Assembly: GCF_004011695.2 (NCBI RefSeq)
Contig: NC_082407.1
Location: forward strand, 2,046,001-2,110,000
Direction: 5' to 3'
Source: Ascochyta rabiei
Lineage: Eukaryota; Ascomycota; Dothideomycetes; Pleosporales; Didymellaceae
Length of the DNA: 64,000 nt
The stretch's first letter is position 1. Each line of letters opens with the position of its first letter. Positions 44,546 through 55,765 of the stretch are shown piece by piece. The notes below the pieces were generated by a model. That model worked only from the letters and a program-made list of their open reading frames with translations. It made no database searches and was not told where the DNA came from. The translations under genes and the position numbers were made by a program.

Positions 44546-44561
44546 CTCTCGGGCCCGAGAG
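44546..44561. promoter_or_regulatory. Perfect 16-bp palindrome upstream of the monooxygenase
   Basis: CTCTCGGGCCCGAGAG, a perfect inverted repeat with CGG/CCG half-sites 2 bp apart. It lies about 250 bp upstream of the monooxygenase start codon. Fungal Zn2Cys6 regulators bind paired CGG triplets, so it is a candidate operator. It could also be chance. Confidence 0.35.
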
Positions 44562-45051
44562 TCCTAAGCGCGAGGCCCTGATTACACCTCAGCTGCAGCC
44601 TTCAACGCTAAATAACAGCTTAAACTTGCAGTCGATGTTTGTTCTAGAAGCGAATCTACGTTGTGTAAGATCCTCAGTCGGTGTTGAGGGCTCTGTCGTA
44701 TGCTTGCGCGGCACAAGCTTCTCGCCGAGATGTCAGCTGACAATGAAGACTACAGAGTGGTGCCTTGAGACACAAGAAGGAGAGATATCATAGCGACAGT
44801 CTACAAAGAAATCTCTGCACTCTTCCAACTCATGGTTGGCTTTGGGTTGAAATAGATGTTGGCGCGTTTGAGCTTTTCGGTTTTCTGGTTGTTTTCACTG
44901 CTTAAAAGTGAAGATATGGAAAGCTTCTTTCTGATCCCTGGGCTTGAACTCCATATTCCGAATGCTTCTCCCTTACTTCCTCCTTAGCACGCATCATATC
45001 CCCCATGTTGATGCAGAGAAGCGTACCTGGCATTCAAAATCACGGGACGTA

Positions 45052-47180
45052 CCGTGTCCGTGCGCGCAACGCCCGGAGTCGCGCAACGCCCGAATCATCT
45101 CAACTACACTATTTTTTGACGCGTCGTATCTCAACAACCATGGCAGCTATTGACAAAGCGCTTACAGCAATCAATGCGCTAAAGCCAGGCGACAAACTTG
45201 TGTACCAGACTTTTGCTACAAAGTTTGGTGTTAATCGCTTAACTCTGTCCTGGCGACACAAGCGCGTACAACACGCTCAGGAGACCAAGGACATCAACCA
45301 ACAACGGCTCACGCCACAACAGGAGATGGAGCTTGTAAAGTACATAGAATTGCTTACCAGTCGCCACTTACCACCTACACAAGAGATAATCCAGAATTTC
45401 GCGTCGCCAATAGCCCAAAATCTAGTCTCTGAGAGCTGGGTTACGCGCTTTATCAACAAATACTCTATCCATCTTATCTTGCGTTACTCAACTGGGATAG
45501 ATCGCCAACGCCACAACGCTGATTCCTACAATAAATACGAGCTCTATTTCAACCTGCTGCAGCACAAAATCGCTAAATACTTAATTGAGAGTCGCTACAC
45601 ATACAATATAGATAAGAAGGGCTTTATGATTAGGGTTACAGGTAGAACAAAACACGTCTTCAGCAGGCGTATGTGGATGAAGGGAGAGGTTACAGCATCT
45701 ATCTAAGATAGTAACTGGGATTAGCAGACGCTCATAGCGTGTGTGTGTGCTGATGGATTAGCACTACCACCAGGCCTCATCTACACGTCAACCAAAAACG
45801 TTATTAAATCAGACTAGGTAGAGGAAATCGTGCCAGGGGTACACTCTGTGATGGTCACGTCATCTGCCTCAGGGTGGTCAAATGGAGAGATAGGCCTTGC
45901 CTGGCTTGAACAGGTGTTTGATTGCTACACCAAGGACAAGGCACAAAGCCAATAGCGGCTATTAATCTTAGATGGCCATGGATCACACGTCACAATGGAT
46001 TTTATTAACTATTGTGACAACAACAAGATACTCCTTGCTGTGTTACCTCCTCACTCAACCCAGACGCTTCAACCACTTGATGTAGTGCTGTTTAAGCCTC
46101 TCTTAACAGCATACTTAAAAGCACTTACAACACATATCTATAAGTCTTAAAACTTCACAGCTATCACACAAGCAGACTTCTTTTAGCTATTCTAGCAGGC
46201 GTAGATAAGTACATTTACAGAGAAGCTTATACTTAAGTCCTTTAAGTTAACAGGTATAGAACCACTAAAACCTAACGTTATCCTCAGCCGCTTCGTCAAA
46301 ACACCAGAGAGCTCAGATTCAGATAGAAGCTCGTCTTCTGTTTACAGTCACGAAGATTGGCTTAAAATAGATTCGTTGTTGCGGCGTGTTGCTAAAGATC
46401 AGGGCAGCAGTGACGTTAAAAAGATGAGACGATCGATCCACCACATCTCAGTCAAAGCCTCACTTCTCTAACACGAGACAGATGGCCTCAAAAAGGCGTT
46501 AAAGACGCAGAAGAAGCATAAGAAGAAGAACAAAACCTTAGATCTACAACAACAAGAGGAATACCATGGTGGTGCTGTGTTTTGGTCTCCTTCAAAGATC
46601 AGGGAAGCACGCTTCCGCGAGCGAGTCAGAAAACAGGAGGAGAAGGAAGAGACACTCAGAAAAGCGACTAAGAAGGAAGTCGCAGCTGCTAAGAAGCTGG
46701 TCAAGGAGAAGGAGAAGGAGGAGAAGCGTGTAGCGAGAGAGGTAGCCAAGGAGGTGCGTGAGAAGGAGAAGGCTAATGCAGCAATTCAGAAGGCTAAAAA
46801 GCAGGCTGAAAAACAACGTCAACAACAAGAGCGCAACGCTGCAAAAGCTATACAATTATCCCAAAAGGGTAAGAGGAAAGCTTTACAAGCAACCCAGCCA
46901 AGAAAGCGTCAAAAACGTGGCTCTACTGGTAATGTTGGTAGTGGTCGTCCTCCATCGCCATCCCCATCTCCCCCAGCCAAAACCACAACACGTGGCCGCA
47001 ACGTCAGATTACCAGCAAAATTCAAATAGTACATCTTTTTCGCAAGCAATCAATTACTACTACACCACAATATCTCACGATAATAGCTGTTGTAGGTGGA
47101 TCTACAGCCTTATCTAGTTTTAAGCGTTAAGGTGATTTTCGGGCGTTGCGCGACTCCGGGCGTTGCGCGCACGGACACGG
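45052..47180 (+). mobile_element. Pogo-type DNA transposon, family C (lightly decayed)
   Basis: A 2129-bp element with perfect 43-bp TIRs (45052-45094 and 47138-47180) flanked by TA. Each TIR starts CCGTGTCCGTGCGCGCAACG and contains the unit GCGCAACGCCCG twice. It encodes a transposase at 45140-47029. Composition is close to that of the surrounding genes, and the TIRs are identical, so it is much younger than families A and B. It lies between the monooxygenase and the lipase gene. Confidence 0.95.
45140..47029 (+). pseudogene. Pogo C transposase, nine nonsense codons, no frameshift
   Basis: 630 codons in one frame. The start MAAIDKALTAINALKPGDKL leads an N-terminal CENP-B/Tc5-type HTH region. 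The DDE domain shows YNIDKKGF (first Asp; the following Glu is now Lys), LILDGHGSHVT (second Asp) and LPPHSTQTLQPLDVVLFKPL (third Asp). A long Lys/Glu coiled coil (46.57-46.86 kb) and a basic tail (KKGRKR-like) follow. All nine in-frame stops (between 45704 and 46471) are TAA or TAG where CAA or CAG would fit; none is TGA. This is RIP acting without indels. The encoded protein is dead, but its frame is otherwise intact. Confidence 0.92.
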
Positions 47181-47625
47181 TAAGCCATGTGATGTAACGC
47201 TAGCCTGCTTTGGGCATGCGTAGGCGCCATTGAAGTTGAATAGAGCCGAATATCTGTCATGGTCGTCTTCCCCATCTTCTTCTCTGGCAAGGTGTTCCCA
47301 CCTTGTCTCCAAGCCAAGATATGGGTGCGAGATTCGGCAGTTCTTTGGACCTATAAAATCAGTCAACAACTGCCGGATGTTGGTCGTGTGAACGGCTGCG
47401 TTCTGTCACTCTCCCCACACCGTTCACTCTCCCCACACAGTTTAGAACACCGCGGAATTGTTAACGATGGACGGTCTTCGGTCTGATGGCACGTATGCAG
47501 TGATAGCCAAAGCATGGCATCACCTGGCATCGAAGGCCTATAAAGTGTCATGGGATACCCTCAACTTCTCGGCACCTACCTTGAACTGGCCCTTTGCAAG
47601 TCCTGGTTCAGCCTGGTTGTCCAAG

Positions 47626-48993
47626 ATGAGAACCCAATCAATTCTACTCTATTCGTTGTCTGCACTCTTTGGCAATGTTCAAGAAGCGTGCGACACAGCT
47701 TGTCAGGCTGCCTTTGGGCAGGTCCGAGCTATCGAAGCCGCCTCTTGGGTCTCCCAGAATGTAACGGCAGACACTTTCTACAGCACTCCTGCGAACGCCA
47801 CTGGAGCGAATCCTGGTGACCTACTGCGATGGGAAGACTTATCATGCGAAGTCGTGAACACCAACTTCACACCACCTGCTGGAATGTCTATTTCCCGATT
47901 CCTTTACATGACTGAGGATATCGACCGGAAGCCAATCCCAGCCAGTGCCTTTGTGCTACTTCCCTACAATAAGCCGGATCCCAACAAGCCATTCAACACT
48001 GCGGTATGGACTCACGGAACAGCTGGACGTATTCGCAACTGTGCACCCTCAAACCACAAGGATCTGTACTATGAGTGGCAGGGCCCATACGCTCTGGCAA
48101 CGGCTGGATATGCGGTCATTGCACCTGACTACGCCGGTCAAGGGTCGGACATACCCCAAGGCTTCATGTACGAAGCAGGCTACTTGCATGCTGCGGACGT
48201 TGCCTATGGTCTGATCGCCGCTCGCAAGGTTATCGGTGAACTTCTTTCACAAGAATGGGTAGTCGTAGGGCACAGCGAGGGTGGAATGACCGCATGGCGT
48301 ACCAACGAACGGTTAGCGATGCCAGATCAAGACGAGCTTCTCAAGGCTGGCAAGTTCCTGGGTGCGGTAGCCAACTCGCCAGCATTGCGTCCGTTGGATC
48401 TCATCCCAGAATCTATTCGACGTGCGGCTGGTGGTCCGGTTGGCGATGCTGTTTCTGTCTTCTTTTTGCAATCGCTTGCACTACTCTTTCCAGATCAGAT
48501 CCGGTTGGAAGACTATGTCACAGACACAGTCCTCGGCCGTATCTCTCTCCTGGACCAAGGATGCCTGCTCGGTGGGCGAGCTTTGTTCGCGAATCTTACA
48601 AAGGACGAACTGTTCAAGGACCTCAGCTGGCTTGAACATCCTGCTGTAGTCGATTGGCAGAAACGTTACAACGGTGCTGGCCCACATGCTCTGGCTGCAC
48701 CCATGTTAGTAGTACAGGGAGTCGCTGACCCGCTCACCTACGCCTATAATACAGAGTGGGACTTCAATCAAACGTGCAACGCGTTTTCCAAGTCCAGAGC
48801 CACGCTGCTGCTGTACCCGGAAGCCAACCACAACGTGGCAGCTCAGGTACCGCAGTTCGACTTCCTCAGATGGATCAAGGATAGATTCGATGGCGTTGAG
48901 GTCCCCGAGGGTTGCGCGATCAGAACCGCTGAGCCTGCAACGACTCGCTTCAGGAACGCTGGCGCCTTCTATTCCGGCACCGGCGGTGGTTGA
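47626..48993 (+). CDS. Secreted lipase / alpha-beta hydrolase (LIP-type)
   Basis: The frame from the ATG at 47626 gives 455 aa. It begins with a signal peptide (MRTQSILLYSLSALFGNVQEA). The nucleophile elbow is VVGHSEGGMTAW, the acid lies in VQGVADPLTYAYN and the His in YPEANHNVAAQ. The central SPALRPLDLI and the Cys pairs suit the fungal secretory lipase family. Potential N-glycosylation sites (NVT, NAT, NLT, NQT) support secretion. An in-frame ATG at 47458 would add 56 residues ahead of the signal peptide and is unlikely to be used. Extracellular ester or triglyceride hydrolysis is expected. Pogo C ends about 445 bp upstream, so it may touch the promoter. Confidence 0.88.
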   Translation: MRTQSILLYSLSALFGNVQEACDTACQAAFGQVRAIEAASWVSQNVTADTFYSTPANATGANPGDLLRWEDLSCEVVNTNFTPPAGMSISRFLYMTEDIDRKPIPASAFVLLPYNKPDPNKPFNTAVWTHGTAGRIRNCAPSNHKDLYYEWQGPYALATAGYAVIAPDYAGQGSDIPQGFMYEAGYLHAADVAYGLIAARKVIGELLSQEWVVVGHSEGGMTAWRTNERLAMPDQDELLKAGKFLGAVANSPALRPLDLIPESIRRAAGGPVGDAVSVFFLQSLALLFPDQIRLEDYVTDTVLGRISLLDQGCLLGGRALFANLTKDELFKDLSWLEHPAVVDWQKRYNGAGPHALAAPMLVVQGVADPLTYAYNTEWDFNQTCNAFSKSRATLLLYPEANHNVAAQVPQFDFLRWIKDRFDGVEVPEGCAIRTAEPATTRFRNAGAFYSGTGGG

Positions 48994-50394
48994 TAAGGTC
49001 AGAGATGGCATGTCATTAGGAAAGACTAGACAAATCTGTCGGAAAACCTTGTAGATGTTCTGCAATCCGATTTCCCCTAAGTAACTTCAGCTTGTTGCAG
49101 GTAATGAGGCCGTGCTCGTGTGACCTGTTGCCAGCGGCAAGCTGCGCAATCACTGGACGCCTTCGCTCTTGCACTTCGAGTTTGCATTGCCGAGCTGCGA
49201 GCTTTTTCGCCGACTGACAGTCACCAGCAGCAAAGCTAGCAGCTACGATTCAGGCAGCCTCCGGGTCACATCTGCGATCACAACAAAGTAAGATCGTCAC
49301 TTGCCAACGAGACCAAGCGTCCAAGACAAATGTCGCTTGGTAGCACACAACCGTCCACAACAACGCCTTCTCAACGAAGCGCTGTGCCGCTCTCGGTAGT
49401 TCCACAGCAAAATACTTCATAGAATGGAACTGTGCATCACCGGTCCACGCAGTCGGAGTCGACGTCCAGCATGCTAGAGTGCGCGTTTTCCAGACCTTCT
49501 CAGTAAACGCCGACTCTTAGGGTCTCCATGAGTTTAAGACCCTCGACAATAACATCTTCAAATATCACGACTAGTCGCCCACATTTACCAACACGCGATC
49601 CGCGTCTTCAAACGATAGATTACGGACCAACTGTAATCATGCTAGTGTGCAAGGCTGGGGCACGAACCGCCTTGTACCTGCATCTCGGCAGTGCAGTGAC
49701 CAGGACTGTTGGTAAAATATTAGCCGTTGGCTCTTTGACCGAGCATCTCATTTATGCTGCTGACGAGAGAAATTACCGCTCAATGAGCTCATTCGATAGG
49801 CCACAAGCCGTCTCGTACACGACCAGATTACTGCGATTGGAACGACCTCGGATGGTCTGGCGCATCTTCCAATTTGCACTCATGCCGGCCATCTTAGCGC
49901 GGTTGTTGCTGTGACGGTGTTGTGCAGATGGTGAGCCTTGTCAGGGGAAATTGCGCACCAAACCGCAATTAGTCCACGCCTCAGCCGAAGGAACCACCTC
50001 TTCGTATTTCCCCAGGCCTCATCTCCCAAACGCGCCGGCGCGCTGAGCATCATGGCTCAATGCGCCGTAGTTCGGGTGCCGTATTAGTTCAGTAACTACG
50101 TCTTACCGCATGTGTACCTGCATCTTCAAAGTTTAATTACACAAACCCCTATCCTAACGCCGTCGGCGCATAGCGACAGCTGTGCCCACGGGACCATGGC
50201 AATTCTATCAAAAAGCCTCTGTTCCCTCGTCGCAGGCTTGCTCTGCTTCCTGCGCAAGGCTTCGTACGCATCAACAGCCTCGTGAGCAAAGTTCAACGGC
50301 CTTCGTGCCCAGTCACTCTTTTACAACAGCACCGCTTCACTCTTTCAGCGGATAAAGAAAAATAAACCGGAGTCGTCGCCATCTCGCAATCAAC
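48994..50394. other. 1.4-kb intergenic region, no supported gene
   Basis: Moderate-GC DNA between the lipase stop and the glucanase start. One 128-codon frame (49528-49914, plus) lacks any domain or sign of conservation. The last 100 bp before 50395 are the likely glucanase leader. Confidence 0.45.
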
Positions 50395-52036
50395 ATGAAG
50401 GCCTCCATCGTCGCTGCTGCAGCGCTTGTCGCGTCTGTTGCAGCTTTTGAGCACAAGAACCACGCTGGGTTTCACATGCGCCGCGGTGCATACGAGCCCA
50501 AGGATGAAGTCTGCACGGTCTACACGACTGTCTATGTTCACGCCTGTATGTCATCCATCCTGTAGGAGGAGTTGGAAGCCTGAGGGCCTGAATGAAGTAA
50601 CTCCCTAAAACTATAACGACTAACATCTACCAGTGCCCTCCATCGTGCCCAACACCACCACCATCTATGAGCACTCTACTCCCGCCGCGGAGACATCGAC
50701 CTCGTGTACTGAGGGCGACAAGGCCAGCTCTATCTACACCCCCATCGTGATCTCCACCAAAACGCCTGAGGCTTCCCAGCCAGCTTACCCCACCGTCCCG
50801 GTGGTCCCAGAGTCCTCCAAGCCGGCTGTTCCTGTTTCTTCCGCACCAGTGGTTCCTGCCTCCTCCGCACCAGTGGTTCCTGCCTCCTCCGCACCAGTAG
50901 TTTCTGCCTCTTCCGCACCAGTGGCTCCTGTCTCTTCCGCACCAGCGGTCCCCGAGTACCCTACCAAGCCAGCAGTTCCAAAGCCCTCAAAAGGGGTTTA
51001 CCCTTCTGCGCCGATTGCTGAGTCTTCCAAGCCTGCTCCTCAGCCTTCGAAGCCTGCCACCTCTGAATACCCCACCAAGCCTGTCGACACCCCCAAACCT
51101 GCTCCCAGCAGCTCCAAGGCTGTCGACACACCCAAGCCTGCCCCTAGCAGCTCCAAGGCGGCTGACAAGCCTAAGCCTACTGGCAGCTACAGCTCCGGTG
51201 GCCGTATTGTTACCAATGGCGACAAGTGGGCTATGACCTACACCCCTTATGCCCCTGATGGCAACTGTAAGACTGAGGCCGACATCAAGTCCGACATCAA
51301 GATCATCGCCGACCTCGGCTTCACCACCATCCGCTCTTACAGCACCGACTGCGGTGTCTTCGAGTACGTCGTCCCTGCATGCCAGGAGCACGGCCTGAAG
51401 ATCATCTACGGCATTTTCCTCGAGGCCGGCGGCAGCGGTGGCAAGGGTCCCTTCTCCCAGTACGCCAACGACCAGCTCGATGACATCAAGAACAATGCGC
51501 CCAAGGACGGCGTCGCCATGGTTATTGTCGGAAACGAGTGCATGTTCAACAACAACTGCGCCCCCGCTGAGCTCGCCTCGTACATCGACCACGTCCGCGA
51601 GCAGCTCCAGGGCGCTGGCTTCCCCAAGGACATTGCCATCACCACCACTGAGCCCGTCGGCACCTGGGAGGAGAAGGGTGCCGCGCTGTGCGACCACATC
51701 GACGTCTTTACCGTGCAGGTGCACCCTTACTTCACCGCATCCATCTCGCCCGATATGGCCGGTGATTTTGCCGCACAGCAGCTCGAGCAGGCTGCCAAGG
51801 TCTGCCCCGAGGCTGCTGCCAAGGGCAAGTACATTTCCGAGATTGGCTGGCCCAGCGCGGGTAACAACAACGGCAAGGCGGTCGCCGGTGTTGCGGAGCA
51901 GAAGGAAGCTATGAAGAAGATCATGGAGAAAGTTGGCGCTGAGGCGTGTCTGTTCAGCTTCAAAGACGACCCGTGGAAGCACCCTGGTGCGCTCGGCGTT
52001 GAGCAGCACTTTGGCTGTATCGATGCCTTGTCATAG
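50395..52036 (+). CDS. GH17 cell-wall beta-1,3-glucanase (SCW-type)
   Basis: Two exons are proposed, 50395-50545 and 50634-52036 (88-bp intron, donor GTATGT, branch CTAAC), giving 517 aa. The signal peptide is MKASIVAAAALVASVAAFEH. A short CTVYTTVYV segment like that of fungal SCW-type proteins follows, then a Pro/Ser/Val/Ala-rich linker of 8-aa repeats and a second linker with DTPKPAPSSSK repeats. The GH17 catalytic domain starts near residue 200. The acid/base is the Glu of VGNECMFNN (about residue 352) and the nucleophile the Glu of SEIGWPSAG (about residue 453). It is expected to be secreted or wall-bound and to remodel beta-1,3-glucan. No GPI signal is evident at the C-terminus (IDALS). 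Confidence 0.92.
50820..50950 (+). repeat. 24-bp coding minisatellite in the glucanase linker
   Basis: Five near-identical units encoding SSAPVVPA-type octapeptides, all in frame. Copy number of such linkers commonly varies between strains. Confidence 0.85.
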
Positions 52037-52928
52037 TAAGCGTCTTCCCTCGCATGAGGAATCAACCCTCTCCAATACGGTATTGAAGACAACCTTCGTT
52101 GTGTTTAGCAGTGGATGAAGAGTAGTCAGCATCTCTCTCTGATCTGGCCCTGTAAGATGATCCGTAGAGCGCCTCTCACGTCAACACACAGATGTCTGCT
52201 AGATTTTACGGATTTACGCTTGTGTTCTGTTTCCATGGCCCGAAAATCCCTTCTTGATAGGTAGCAGCCCTCTGGTCGATAGCTGGCGACGGCTCGCGGT
52301 ATATTCTAGTGTGTAATTCCTTAATTTTACTATAGTGTCAATCTCCGAAGAATGTCCTCGCTGTCTGTGCTTTACAGTGTGTAGAGTACCCATGCTCGTG
52401 TTCATCTCGCCATGACGTGCGTGTAATCTCAGTTTGGTCTGTGGTTGCTGCATCTACAGAAACCAGGCGGCCTTCGGTGGCATTTCAAGCTGACGCTCTT
52501 ACTAATGATTTGGAAATGACGAGCGTTGCGTTGCCGGGATCTGTAGAAGTGGACTTTGATCGTGCATTCGACTCTCAGCTGAGCTGCTAAAGGCTAAACA
52601 GCAGCAGGCGCCTCAACCAACCAATCCATATGTCTATCAATACCAGCGCTTGACATTGAAAACCCGAAAGATCGCATCACGAAATAATGAGCGCCCCGAA
52701 CACCACCTAACATGCCAAGAAGAGCGAAAGAACATGACCCGACGAGCCATCTCCCAGCCTTATTCCCCAGAGCTGCTCGACTTCGTCCTCCCCACAAACA
52801 CACGTCTCGACGGCGCGACCCAGCCATCACGAAGATAGCGATCAGTCTGTCGTCGCAGAAACGCTTCAACAGTATCTGCAGACAGACATTCATGTTAGGA
52901 ATTCGCCTCCCCAGGTCGACCAGATCCA

Positions 52929-52984
<56 letters not shown>

Positions 52985-53512
52985 TATGCCAACTCTTGCC
53001 AAGTCGCGGACAAGTGCAAGACTCTCAAGTGCCACGGCAAGTCAATTCGAATCGCCTCGTTTGGTGGAGGGACGGCTGTAGCTGGCCTGCGCCGTACGCG
53101 CGTTCAAGACCATTGTTATTTTCATTATCACCGCACTATTGGTAGACAGTTGGCATGAAGCGAGAAAGCAAGAGTCAAGATAGTTAAATGCTCGATTTGG
53201 GGGTATGTAATCTTAGGCCAGATATGCAGAAAGACGATAGGTAGCCACCAAAGTGAGAGTAGAACATTGAATGTGCCGCCGACACAGCGAGCGGCCAGGA
53301 GTAGAGTGAAACGACGCGCGGGGATATTATACGCAGTAGAGGGGGTGTAGGAAAAGCTGGCCAGTGTGCAAATCGGTGACCATGTCCAGTGGCCAGGTAG
53401 GGATGCAGATGACGTCGAAAGCGAAGAGGTGGGTTCATGCGAGTGGTCGGCCGTGAAAGCGTCGTGATGTTGAAGGGGTATCGATTGGGGGAGAGAAGAC
53501 GATGATGATGCC
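52037..53512. other. Intergenic region with CA repeat
   Basis: No supported gene. A CA microsatellite of about 26 units lies at 52931-52982. The 139-codon minus-strand frame at 53128-53547 overlaps the last exon of the epimerase-like gene and shows no family signature. Confidence 0.5.
52931..52982. repeat. CA dinucleotide microsatellite
   Basis: About 26 uninterrupted AC units. Confidence 0.97.
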
Positions 53513-54851
53513 TTATGGCCACCAGCCTTGCCTCTTGTAGCTTTCAATCACTTCTTCGACGCCTTCTTTCGTGAGTCTCTCGTGTGTGTACCTTCCATGT
53601 TCGTCAGTACCCAACAATATGTGTGTCTCGCAGCGACTTACTTGAATCCTACATCCCTCTCAAATGCACTGCCGTCCATGCTCAGATCGGTGTCCCTCAA
53701 CAGCTCTTTCTCCATGAAAGGACTCAGTGGGGTTGATTGGCTGATTCCAGCTGCGTTCTGCAACTCTGCCCACGGATCTAGCGTATCATCGTTGACATCG
53801 TCGACTACGTGGTCCATGTTCAGCCGCGCAAATGCTGAGATGAGTGTGCCGTGGAAGCCAGTCTCGATGTTGAAAACGTCATGCATGATCTTTGCAACGG
53901 CTCCTTGTGCTGCTTCGAGTCAGCTCACAACCACCAGCTCTACTTCAGGCAACTTACTGGTGTCTCCGTGATCTACGATGTTGTAGATAGGCGCCGGTTT
54001 CTTTGGCGATGGCTGCCTCACGTACCACTCGGCCGCAGTCCACAACGCTCTTACCACATCGTCGACGTGCACTGTGTTCGTGCGTAGGTCTTCCTTCCAC
54101 AGCCACCTCATCTCCTTTCCCTTGCTCTGATACACCCTTGCCATACACAGCGTTGTGCAGAGATACTTGCTCGTGTAGGGTCCATAGACATGCGCCACCC
54201 TCATAACCATGAGATTCAGACCGTCGACCTTTGCCAGATCTTCCTCGGCCTTGAGCTTCCACTTTGCCTGATTGTTCCACGGTTTCAGCTTGTCGGTCTC
54301 TTTGCGCGGCGCGGGCTCGGACTTGTAGACCATGCCTGTGCTGAGCTCCTGGAAGCATCGGATTTTGCGCTTTGCTGCCTCGCGGCCGACGGTCATGGAG
54401 AGGGCATAGGAGCGGAGTTCGTAGACCTTGTCGTCTTGTGAGAAGCGCGTTTCGCCGCCGCAGTTGAAGACGAAGTCGAATTCTTCGCCGCCTTCACGGT
54501 CGAAGATACGGGCCAGCGAGCCTGTTGCTTGTGTCAGTGCAGGCTCTCATCGCTGGCGTGGAGGGGTACGCACGCTCTTGTGCGGCATCCGCCTGCATGA
54601 AGCGCTCTCGCGCACATGCTTCCTTGAATTCGGGCGCAAGCCACGCAAGCTCGGGCAGGTGCTTGTCGACAAGACGGACCTCGGAGGCGAGGTTGTGGTC
54701 GTGTATGTACTTTGCGAGGTTTCGTCCGATGTAGCCTGGGATTGCACTGTTAGTCCTCCAGACGACAGCGGCATGCGGGGAGACCCGCCCAGTTTAGTGA
54801 CGTACCCAGGCCGCCTATGATCAGGACGGCTGGCTTTCCTTCTGTCGACAT
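53513..54851 (-). CDS. Extended SDR / NAD-dependent epimerase-like protein
   Basis: Five exons are proposed: 54806-54851, 54574-54735, 53958-54521, 53642-53909 and 53513-53591, giving 372 aa. Introns run from 48 to 70 bp with donors GTACGT, GTGCGT, GTAAGT and GTAAGT. The NAD-binding motif GGLGYIGRNL spans the first intron. The proximal acid is in VRLVDKHL, and the middle holds FVFNCGGETRFSQDD. The C-terminal part has AHVYGPY and VHVDDVVRALWTA, as in UDP-sugar epimerases and related extended SDRs. The usual catalytic YxxxK is not clear: the expected place reads NNQAKWKLKAEE with Trp where Tyr is common. The substrate is unknown. It resembles widespread fungal NAD-dependent epimerase/dehydratase proteins of unstudied role. 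Confidence 0.85.
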
Positions 54852-55353
54852 GTTTGCGAATGCACACGCGCAGCGTTCTTTGCGTCCGGCGCAGTGGCTC
54901 TTTCGTGAAAATTGTCGTGTGCTGTGGGTGCGAGTGTAGTCCCAAAGCCGGGAGACGAGCGTTGCTGTATGATCGCCGTGCTCAGGGCTTAGGCCGCGCC
55001 GTGACTGCAGTAGATGGTACCCAGTGCCTGGGAGCTGTCAGGCCGCTTCTGGAAGGGCAGGGAGGATCGCAGGTACGCTCTTCAAACTTGGACGGAGATG
55101 TCTGCAGAAGAGCAGTCTCAGAGAAGCAGATGGCCGTGGTGCGCAGTGTCATACAACCTTCTAACGAGCGCGACTCATTGACATGCAGACCGCGGTAGTG
55201 GGAGCCCAAAGCCAATATTTGTACCGTGGCCGCATCCACGCTGTCTGAGCAAAATTAAGGGCCGTCTTTGCATCTGGAACGACGACAAGCCCCCCACGGA
55301 CGGGGGAGCGTGTGGCTGATGCCATGCATCTCGTCGTTCTGACGCCGCGACTT

Positions 55354-55410
55354 TGTCTCTGCATTGTCTCTGCATTGTCTCTGCATTGTCTCTGTATTGT
55401 CTCTGCATTG
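55354..55410. repeat. 11-bp minisatellite (TGTCTCTGCAT)
   Basis: Five tandem copies with one T/C variant. Confidence 0.9.
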
Positions 55411-55682
55411 CTTTTACGAGCCCCGGAGCCCTGTAGGCCTGTAGGTCTGCAGGCTTGTAGGTCAGTAGGCCTGTAGCCCTGTAGTGGTTCACTCCCCTGC
55501 ACCACATGTCTGGCAGGGCTTGACCTCCGTCATGGCGCTGCAGAAGCGACCAACTCCGTCGGTTGCACGACAGCACGGCACGCGCGGTGCCGTTCAATAT
55601 TGCCATGTGCACACAACGAGATGCGGGTGATGAACAATGGAACCGGACGGAAGCCATGCAGAACGACGGGAGCGCGCCGTCG

Positions 55683-55765
55683 CCTGAACCTTCCCTGAAC
55701 CTTCCCTGAACCTTCCCTGAACCTTTCCTGAACCTTTCCTGAACCTTTCCTGAACCTTTCCTGAA
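55683..55765. repeat. 11-bp minisatellite (CCTGAACCTTY)
   Basis: About seven and a half tandem copies. The first four end in TTCC-type and the later four in TTTC-type sequence, a clean internal variant boundary. Confidence 0.9.

Noticed and set aside
49528..49914. 128-codon plus-strand frame
   Set aside because: No domain, no splice-consistent extension and no neighbouring context; kept as unsupported.
50987..52009. 340-codon antisense frame over the glucanase
   Set aside because: Shadow of the GH17 coding sequence with no recognisable motif.
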